Source of the DNA: Oscillospiraceae bacterium
GTDB taxonomy: Bacteria; Bacillota_A; Clostridia; Oscillospirales; Oscillospiraceae
NCBI GenBank assembly: GCA_015067895.1
Contig: SVLP01000001.1
Coordinates: 1-64,000 of the forward strand
DNA: 64,000 nt
Direction of reading: 5' to 3'
Part shown: piece after piece, positions 58,204-64,000 of the stretch
Numbering within the stretch: position 1 is the first letter of the stretch
How the letters are laid out: each line of letters opens with the position of its first letter
Program-made: the position numbers and the translations under genes
The notes under the pieces: model-generated
The model's database searches: none
The model's input: only the letters and a program-made list of their open reading frames with translations
Told to the model about the DNA's origin: nothing

Positions 58204-60441
58204 ATGGCAATCAAAGCATCTGACAACTTCAAGACCTATCGCAACCCCAACGGCCCCACCATCACCACCGTCGCCCGCGGCATCATTGAAGCCGACGGCC
58301 TGTACTTCAAGGACATCGACGGCACCGGCAAGCTGTCTGCCGTCAACGACTGGCGTCTTTCTCCCGCCGAGCGCGCTGCTGCCTATGTCAAGCTGATGAC
58401 CGTGGACGAGAAGATCGCCCAGCTGTTCATCTCCGACTGGCGCATGGGCCCCAAGTACCCCTCCGCCCGTCTGGCCGGTCACGTGGCAGTGCCCGATGAG
58501 TCCGGCTGTGTCGACGAGGCCGAGGTCAACCAGAAGACCATCTTTGGTGAGCAGCACCTGCCCGGCACCTCCACCCTCATCAAGGAGTGGTTCTCCCGCC
58601 ACACCATCCTCCGCGAGAACGCCCAGCCCGAGGATCTGGCCGACTACCTGAACCAGCTCCAGGCCATCGCCGAGGAGTGCGAGCGCTTCGTCCCCGTCCA
58701 GGCCGCCTCCAACTCCCGCAACGAGAACGGCGAGATCGTCTTCGGCATGAACGATGCCGGCGGCGTGTTCCCCACCTGGCCCGGTACCCTGGGCATCGCC
58801 GCCGCCGTCAAGGGCTCCGGCATCGAGGTCGCCGACAAGTGGGCTGAGGCCACCCGTCAGAGCTGGGAGGCCTGCAACCTGCGCAAGGGCTATATGTACA
58901 TGGTCGACTGCATGACCGATCCCCGCTGGCAGCGCTCCTACGGCACCTTCGGTGAGGATCCCCAGCTGATCTGTGAAATTGCTGAGCACATCATCCCCCG
59001 GATCCAGGGCTCCGAGGAGGGCGTTACCGACACCGGTGTCGCCTTCACCTGCAAGCACTTCCCCGGCGGCGGTCCCCGCGAGAACGGCTTCGACCCCCAC
59101 TATGCCGCCGGTCAGTGGAACGTCTACGCCACCCCCGGCTCCCTGCAGAAGTACCATCTGCCGGGCTTCGTCACCGCCGTGGCTAAGAACACCTCCTCCA
59201 TCATGCCCTACTACTCCAAGCCCGCCGCCCAGAAGTCCTCTGTCCAGCAGGATATGGAGGGCAAGGACATCCGCTTCGATCCCTACGGCTTCGCCTACAA
59301 CCGGGTCTTCATCCATGATATCCTCCGGGGCCAGATGGGCTTCAAGGGCTACATCAACTCCGACACCGGCATCGTCCACAACATGAAGTGGGGCGTCGAG
59401 ATGCTGGACGAGGCCGAGCGCATCGGCTTCGCCGTCCGCAACTCCGGCGTGGATGTGATCTCCGGCCTGTACGACAACGCCTTCGGCCGCGAGAGCTACG
59501 ACCGCGCCACCAACGGCTACTATGACACCCATACCCTGCCCGAGGGCTTCACCCCCGACATGGTCACCCTGAACGACGAGGCCATCGACCGGGCCGTCAC
59601 CCGTACCCTGACCGAGATGTTCACCCTGGGTATGTTCGAGAACACCTACCGCGACGCCAAGGCCGCCAAGGAGATCGTCAAGGGCTCCCAGTATTGGGCC
59701 GACGCGGAGCTTGCTCACCGTCAGTCTGTCGTCCTGCTGAAGAACGACGGCACCCTGCCCCTGAATGCCGCCGGTAAGAAGGTCTACGTGGAGGCCTTCA
59801 AGAAGGATCCCAAGCAGGGCGAGCTGGCCACCGCAGCCCTGCGTGAGATGGTCGCCCAGGATGCGACCCTGACCGACGACTACAACGAGGCCGACGTCGC
59901 CATCCTCTTCGTCAACCCCTCCTCCGGCGACTATTTCACCGCCACCGCCGGTTACCTGGAGCTGGACATCTGCGAGGGCAAGACCGTTCCCAACGTGGAC
60001 GACTTCTGCCGTCCCATGGCCCAGACCCATCTGGAGACCACCCTGACCGGCGTCCACAAGATCGCCGAGATCGCTGCCGCTGTCCATGCCAAGGGCGGCA
60101 AGGTCATCTCCAACATCAACTTCCCCCTGGCCTGGCTGGTGGGCAACGTGGAGCGCAATGTGGACGCTCTGCTGGCTGGCTTCGAGACCTACCCCGCTGC
60201 CACCCTGGATGTGATCTTCGGCCGCTATAACCCCACCGGCAAGCTGCCCATCACCCTGCCCAAGGGCGACGAGGTGCTGGCTGTCAACGCCGACGGCGTC
60301 TGCATCAGCCCCAACGACGTCCCCGGCTTCGACAAGGATCAGTACATGCCCGCCGAGCTCAAGGACGAGAACGGCAAGGCCTACGCCTACCGGGATGCCA
60401 ACGGCAACTACTACGAGCTGAACTTCGGCCTTTCTTATTAA
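58204..60441 (+). CDS. Glycoside hydrolase family 3 enzyme
   Basis: 745 residues, no signal peptide, so cytosolic. Typical GH3 plan: N-terminal barrel with MTVDEKIAQLF, TWPGTLGIAAAV, SYGTFGEDPQL, CKHFPGGGPRENG (substrate-binding Lys-His) and GYINSDTG, where the Asp should be the nucleophile; the next residue is Thr where many GH3 enzymes have Trp (SDW). The C-terminal alpha/beta domain begins near LAHRQSVVLLKNDGTLPL. A beta-glucosidase or beta-xylosidase is likely; specificity is unclear. Start ATG at 58204 follows TTGGAGGTAC. Codon use is very biased, suggesting high expression. Confidence 0.9.
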   Translation: MAIKASDNFKTYRNPNGPTITTVARGIIEADGLYFKDIDGTGKLSAVNDWRLSPAERAAAYVKLMTVDEKIAQLFISDWRMGPKYPSARLAGHVAVPDESGCVDEAEVNQKTIFGEQHLPGTSTLIKEWFSRHTILRENAQPEDLADYLNQLQAIAEECERFVPVQAASNSRNENGEIVFGMNDAGGVFPTWPGTLGIAAAVKGSGIEVADKWAEATRQSWEACNLRKGYMYMVDCMTDPRWQRSYGTFGEDPQLICEIAEHIIPRIQGSEEGVTDTGVAFTCKHFPGGGPRENGFDPHYAAGQWNVYATPGSLQKYHLPGFVTAVAKNTSSIMPYYSKPAAQKSSVQQDMEGKDIRFDPYGFAYNRVFIHDILRGQMGFKGYINSDTGIVHNMKWGVEMLDEAERIGFAVRNSGVDVISGLYDNAFGRESYDRATNGYYDTHTLPEGFTPDMVTLNDEAIDRAVTRTLTEMFTLGMFENTYRDAKAAKEIVKGSQYWADAELAHRQSVVLLKNDGTLPLNAAGKKVYVEAFKKDPKQGELATAALREMVAQDATLTDDYNEADVAILFVNPSSGDYFTATAGYLELDICEGKTVPNVDDFCRPMAQTHLETTLTGVHKIAEIAAAVHAKGGKVISNINFPLAWLVGNVERNVDALLAGFETYPAATLDVIFGRYNPTGKLPITLPKGDEVLAVNADGVCISPNDVPGFDKDQYMPAELKDENGKAYAYRDANGNYYELNFGLSY

Positions 60442-60452
60442 ATTTATTCGGA

Positions 60453-60479
60453 AAGAACGCCCTTCGGGGCGTTCTTTTT
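60453..60479 (+). terminator. Intrinsic terminator of the GH3 gene
   Basis: AAGAACGCCC-TTC-GGGGCGTTCTTTTT, 8-10 base stem with T run. Confidence 0.92.
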
Positions 60480-60490
60480 CAAGAAAAACA

Positions 60491-60562
60491 GGAGATATAA
60501 GATATGAGATATTAGATATTAGATATGAGATAGGTGAAGATCATGGAATATCTAATATCTCC
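60491..60562. repeat. GATATAA heptamer repeat, copy 3
   Basis: AGATATA, AGATATG, AGATATT, AGATATT, AGATATG units, then a short inverted arm AATATCTAATATCT. It precedes the HAD gene. Confidence 0.82.
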
Positions 60563-60577
60563 CTTATGAGGTGGATT

Positions 60578-61300
60578 ATGTTTACTTGTTATCACTCCGG
60601 TAAGATGCCGCCGATCCGCGGTGTCCTCTTCGACCTGGACGGTGTGGTCATTGACACGGAAAAGCTCTACACCAGGTTTTGGATGGAGGGAGCCCATGCC
60701 CTGGGGTATCCCATGACGAGAGAACAGGCGCTCCAGCTTCGCAGCCTGGGCAGCGGACTGGGGCAGGGGAAGATGGAGTCCTTCTTTGGAAAAGGTGTGG
60801 TCTATGCTGATATCCGGGCAAAGCGCATCGAATTCATGGAAGACTACATCGCAGAGCACGGGGTGGAGGAAAAGCGGGGCATCCGGGAGCTGCTGGCGTT
60901 TTTGAAAGAGAACGGCATCCCCTGCGCAATCACCAGCTCCTCGTCCCTGGAGGTCATCCGGCGGCATCTGACGAGTCTGGGGCTCATCGACGGCTTCACG
61001 GCTCTGTGCTCGGGCAAGGATGTGCCCAATGGCAAGCCTGCGCCGGACATCTATCTGCATGGAGCCGCCGCCATCGGCATCAAACCGGAGGAATGTCTCG
61101 CCATTGAGGATTCCCCGGCGGGCATCGAGTCCGCCTGGCGGGCGGGCTGCAAAGCCGTCATCGTCCCCGACCAGGATCAGCCCGACGAGCTGACCCTGGC
61201 GCGCTGCTTTGCAAAGGCGGATTCGCTGACCGATGTGATGGAGCTGATCCGATCCTTCCGCGCAGAACAGGCAGGATTGGAGAAAAACTCCGCACGATAG
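60578..61300 (+). CDS. HAD superfamily phosphatase/phosphomutase (beta-phosphoglucomutase-like)
   Basis: 240 residues. HAD motif I GVLFDLDGVVIDTE, a helical cap domain, motif II ITSSSS, a motif III Lys near GKPAPDIYLHGA, and motif IV LAIEDSPAGIESAWRAG. This subfamily covers beta-phosphoglucomutases and sugar or nucleotide phosphatases; substrate is unknown. Start is uncertain: 60578 follows GAGGTG at short spacing, 60566 adds four residues, and MPPIRGVLF (60605) has no ribosome site. The odd N terminus FTCYHSGK suggests some upstream readthrough. Confidence 0.85.
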   Translation: MFTCYHSGKMPPIRGVLFDLDGVVIDTEKLYTRFWMEGAHALGYPMTREQALQLRSLGSGLGQGKMESFFGKGVVYADIRAKRIEFMEDYIAEHGVEEKRGIRELLAFLKENGIPCAITSSSSLEVIRRHLTSLGLIDGFTALCSGKDVPNGKPAPDIYLHGAAAIGIKPEECLAIEDSPAGIESAWRAGCKAVIVPDQDQPDELTLARCFAKADSLTDVMELIRSFRAEQAGLEKNSAR

Positions 61301-61336
61301 TGTGACCATTTTTGCGATTTTGTGCAAGTCGATGCC

Positions 61337-61365
61337 TTTACAACGGAATCATCATCCTATATAAT
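61337..61365 (+). promoter_or_regulatory. Sigma-A promoter of pulA
   Basis: TTTACA (61337-61342), 17 bases, TATAAT (61360-61365). Confidence 0.87.
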
Positions 61366-61433
61366 ATTTTTGTGTGGCAACGTTTCCAATTTGCCGATTA
61401 CTACAAAATTAACGATAAGGAACCGTGTGATCT

Positions 61434-63497
61434 ATGACCATGACCGAACTGTACTCCACCGAGGAATTCGAGCGTAAGTACACCTACGCCGGCTCCGACC
61501 TTGGTGCCCGCTGGACGAAGGAGAAGACCTCCTTCCGGCTCTGGGCCCCCACTGCCAAGACCGTGAAGGTCAACCTCTACAAGACCGGAAACCCCGGCGT
61601 GGAGGATCGCATTGCCGAGATCGAAATGAAGTCCGCCGTGGCGGGCACCTGGACGGCCGAGGTCGACGGTGACCAGCATGGCGTCTACTACACCTACACC
61701 GTGGAGCTGGAGCTGGGCACCCATGAGGCCTGCGACCCCTACGCCCGCACCACCGGCGTCAATGGCCAGAGAGCCATGATCCTGGATCTTGACTCCACCG
61801 ACCCCGAGGGCTGGGCCGAGGATCGGGATCCCAACGCCGATAAGGGCATCACCGATGCCATCATCTACGAGCTCCATGTCCGTGACCTGAGCTCCGACCC
61901 CAGCTCCGGCATCGCCAACCGGGGCAAGTTCCTGGGCGTCATCGAGGAGGGTACCCACACCCCCGACGGCATCCCCACGGGCCTGGATCACATCAAGTCC
62001 ATGGGCGTGACCCATCTGCATCTGCTGCCCAGCTATGACTACGGCTCCGTGGACGAGGCCCATCTGGAAAAAGATCAGTTCAACTGGGGCTACGATCCCG
62101 TCAACTACAACGTGCCCGAGGGCTCCTACGCCACCGACCCCTACCACGGTGAGGTGCGCGTGAAGGAGATGAAGCAGATGATCCAGGGCCTGCACAAGGC
62201 AGGCATCAGCGTCGTTCTGGACGTGGTGTACAACCATGTCTACGAGGGCGAGACCTTCTGCTTCAACCAGATCGTCCCCGAGTACTTCTCCCGTACCCAC
62301 GACGGCCACTATTCCAACGGCTCCGGCTGCGGCAACGACACCGCCTCCGAGCGCAGCATGGTGCGCAAGTACATCGTCGACTCCGTCAAGTACTGGGCCG
62401 ACGAGTACCACATCGACGGCTTCCGCTTCGATCTGGTGGGCTTGCTGGATGTGCAGACCATCAACGAGCTGGTCTCCTCCGTCCGGGCCAAGCATCCCAA
62501 TGTCATCTTCTACGGCGAGGGCTGGAGCATGGCCACCGAGCTGACCAAGCCCGATGTGACCATGGCCACCCAGCACAATTCTTATCTGACCCCCAATTTC
62601 GCCTATTTCTCCGATACCCTCCGCGATGTCCTGAGAGGTTACGTCTTTGACGACCGGGCCTATGGCTATGTGGCCGGTGCCCAGGGTCAGGAGGAGCTGG
62701 TCAAGGCCTGCTTCATGGGCCACCCCGACTGGTGCCCCAACCCCACCCAGACCATCAACTATGCCTCCTGCCACGACAACATGGCACTGTTTGACCGGCT
62801 GACCATGTCCCGCAGTGAGGACAGCTTTGCCGACCGGGTGCGCATGAATAACTTGGCTGCCGCCATCTACATGCTGTCCCAGGGCGTGCCCTTCCTCCAG
62901 GCCGGTGAGGAGATGCTCCGTTCCAAGCCCCTGCCCGGCGGCGGCTTCGAGCACAACTCCTACGCCAGCCCCGACTCCATCAACTCTATCAAGTGGAACG
63001 ACCTGTCCAAGCCTGAGTACGCCGCCAACGTGGAGTATTACCGCGGCCTGATTGCCTTCCGCAAGGCCCATCCCACCCTGCGTCTGTCCTCCAACGACAA
63101 GGTTCAGGAGCAGGTCTTCGCCCTGGAGGGTCTGGAGCCCAATGTCACCGGCTTCCACCTGCGCGGCTCCGCCGATGATCCCGCCGCAGCCATCATCGTC
63201 CTGTACAACCCCAACCGCACTCCCACCACCGTGGAGCTGCCCAAGGGCCGCTGGAACATCTGCATCAGCGACCGCACCGCCGGTACCGAGCCGCTGCTGA
63301 GCGTGGAGGGCGGCGTCAGCGTGGCCCCCATCAGCGCCTGTGTGCTGACTCTGGAGAGCGTGGCCCCCGCTGTGAAGCTGCCGGAACTGGAGGTGGAGCC
63401 CAAGAAGCTCCCTTTGCTCCTCGGCGCAGCCGCCGCCGTAACCGCCGCAGTGGGCGGAGTGGCCGCTCTTCTGAAGCGTAAGAACAAGAAGGGCTGA
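61434..63497 (+). CDS. pulA: Type I pullulanase with a C-terminal membrane tail
   Basis: 687 residues. N-terminal CBM48-like domain (TSFRLWAPTAKTVKVNLY), the pullulanase motif NWGYDPVNYNVPEGSY, and GH13 regions VLDVVYNHV, GFRFDLVGL (nucleophile Asp), IFYGEGW (acid/base Glu) and ASCHDNM. It removes alpha-1,6 branches from glycogen, amylopectin or pullulan. There is no signal peptide, yet the C terminus has ~22 hydrophobic residues (PLLLGAAAAVTAAVGGVAAL) followed by KRKNKKG and no LPxTG sortase motif. A tail-anchored cytoplasmic enzyme is the simplest reading. Start ATG at 61434, ribosome site AAGGA somewhat distant. Confidence 0.93.
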   Translation: MTMTELYSTEEFERKYTYAGSDLGARWTKEKTSFRLWAPTAKTVKVNLYKTGNPGVEDRIAEIEMKSAVAGTWTAEVDGDQHGVYYTYTVELELGTHEACDPYARTTGVNGQRAMILDLDSTDPEGWAEDRDPNADKGITDAIIYELHVRDLSSDPSSGIANRGKFLGVIEEGTHTPDGIPTGLDHIKSMGVTHLHLLPSYDYGSVDEAHLEKDQFNWGYDPVNYNVPEGSYATDPYHGEVRVKEMKQMIQGLHKAGISVVLDVVYNHVYEGETFCFNQIVPEYFSRTHDGHYSNGSGCGNDTASERSMVRKYIVDSVKYWADEYHIDGFRFDLVGLLDVQTINELVSSVRAKHPNVIFYGEGWSMATELTKPDVTMATQHNSYLTPNFAYFSDTLRDVLRGYVFDDRAYGYVAGAQGQEELVKACFMGHPDWCPNPTQTINYASCHDNMALFDRLTMSRSEDSFADRVRMNNLAAAIYMLSQGVPFLQAGEEMLRSKPLPGGGFEHNSYASPDSINSIKWNDLSKPEYAANVEYYRGLIAFRKAHPTLRLSSNDKVQEQVFALEGLEPNVTGFHLRGSADDPAAAIIVLYNPNRTPTTVELPKGRWNICISDRTAGTEPLLSVEGGVSVAPISACVLTLESVAPAVKLPELEVEPKKLPLLLGAAAAVTAAVGGVAALLKRKNKKG

Positions 63498-63507
63498 TAA
63501 CATGACC

Positions 63508-63540
63508 AACGCCCACCCCGGTTTGGGGTGGGCGTTTTTG
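63508..63540 (+). terminator. Intrinsic terminator of pulA
   Basis: AACGCCCACCCC/GGGGTGGGCGTT hairpin followed by TTTTG. Confidence 0.92.
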
Positions 63541-63561
63541 CGCGTTGGGTAGAAGCAGAAG

Positions 63562-63585
63562 AACCTTCTCCCCGGGAGAAGCGTT
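63562..63585. repeat. Fragment of the CCCGGGAGAAGCG-type palindromic element
   Basis: CTTCTCCCCGGGAGAAGCG, identical to the right-hand end of the elements at 2350 and 15688. Only this end is present. Confidence 0.65.
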
Positions 63586-63625
63586 TGACGGCAGAGGATA
63601 CATTGTGCGATCCATTGTGACATTG

Positions 63626-63657
63626 AAAAGCCCCCGCGCGGTGAGCGCGGGGGCTTC
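63626..63657 (-). terminator. Terminator of the glycine C-acetyltransferase gene
   Basis: Reverse strand AAGCCCCCGCGC/GCGCGGGGGCTTTTC hairpin, ten bases past the stop. Confidence 0.85.
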
Positions 63658-63667
63658 GCTTGTTCGA

Positions 63668-64000
63668 TTACAGACCCATTTCCTTCTTGACCTCGCCGAA
63701 GGCCTTGACGGCGTGGTCGATGTCGGCCTTGGTGTGACCGGCGGAGATCTGGGTGCGGATGCGATCCTTGCCCTTGGGGACGACGGGATAGCAGAAGGCC
63801 ACCACGTAGACACCCTTGTCGAGCATCCGGCGGGCGAACTCGTGGGCAGTCCGGGGATCATAGAGCATCACGGGCACGATGGGATGCTCGCCGGGCAGCA
63901 GGTCGAAGCCCAGCTTCTCCATTTCGCTGCGGAAGTAGCGGGCGTTCTTGTGCACCTTGTCCCGCAGAGCGGTGGACTCCTCCAGCAGCTCGATGGTGCG
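63668..64000 (-). CDS. kbl: Glycine C-acetyltransferase (2-amino-3-ketobutyrate CoA ligase), C-terminal part
   Basis: 110 codons, cut by the right edge. The visible C terminus reads RTIELLEES, PIVPVMLYDPRTAHEFARRM, VAFCYPVVPKGKDRIRTQIS and AGHTKADIDHAVKAF. This closely follows the end of the pyridoxal-phosphate enzyme KBL, which condenses acetyl-CoA and glycine in threonine catabolism. The related 8-amino-7-oxononanoate synthase shares the fold, but the PVVPKGKxRIR block favours KBL. The partner gene (threonine dehydrogenase) is not in view. Confidence 0.88.
   Translation of the reverse strand, partial: RTIELLEESTALRDKVHKNARYFRSEMEKLGFDLLPGEHPIVPVMLYDPRTAHEFARRMLDKGVYVVAFCYPVVPKGKDRIRTQISAGHTKADIDHAVKAFGEVKKEMGL

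Overview
The window is about 60% GC, uses TTG and GTG starts freely, and has strong Shine-Dalgarno sites and many sigma-A promoters with 17-base spacers. Gene content includes S-layer-homology (SLH) surface proteins, a CO dehydrogenase/acetyl-CoA synthase cluster, starch and glycogen enzymes, an ECF folate transporter under a THF riboswitch, and a SpoIIQ-like peptidase. This points to a strictly anaerobic Gram-positive clostridium, most likely gut Oscillospiraceae/Ruminococcaceae. The genus cannot be fixed from this sequence.

Layout. 1-9.6 kb: start of pyruvate phosphate dikinase, a TatD nuclease, a phosphopantetheinyl transferase, a zinc-ribbon protein, the Holliday-junction genes ruvC-ruvA-ruvB with an uncatalogued 48-residue membrane peptide coupled to ruvC, the riboswitch-folT unit, and three accessory proteins. 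9.8-14.8 kb: cooS-cooC-acsB, the carbonyl half of the Wood-Ljungdahl pathway without its corrinoid/methyl partners. 15-17.6 kb: a frameshifted DUF3786-like gene and two purine salvage genes. 17.7-24.5 kb: ten tightly packed plus-strand phage genes (terminase, portal, protease, cement, capsid, connectors, one baseplate-like gene) with no integrase, repressor, tail tube, tape measure or lysis genes. 24.7-28.6 kb: malQ-glgP. 28.9-45.8 kb: six SLH surface proteins, mostly single-gene units with their own terminators. They carry PPC-like, solute-binding, CHAP-like, NlpC/P60-ricin and leucine-rich-repeat domains. An orphan multi-sugar ABC ATPase and a small XRE regulator sit among them. 46-52.5 kb: ymdB-yhaO-yhaN, an LtaS-type enzyme and the SpoIIQ-like peptidase. 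52.6-64 kb: M32 carboxypeptidase, GH13 alpha-glucosidase plus a radical-SAM protein, a DUF134-NifX fusion, thioredoxin, GH3 enzyme, HAD phosphatase, pullulanase, and the 3' end of a glycine C-acetyltransferase gene.

Alpha-glucan breakdown (pullulanase, 4-alpha-glucanotransferase, phosphorylase, alpha-glucosidase) is the main metabolic theme. Sugars could be delivered through the MsmX-type ATPase and captured by the SLH-anchored binding protein, but that link is inferred.

The intergenic DNA is unusual. It holds many palindromic repeat families. Four of them (GATATAA-, TGAATAA-, TTGACAG- and TGGAGAT-type) are different sequences built on the same 7-base tandem period, mostly as inverted arms. 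The best candidates for something undescribed are this heptamer-repeat class, the head-only phage cassette, the SLH-anchored binding protein and the DUF134-NifX fusion with its own internal ribosome binding site.
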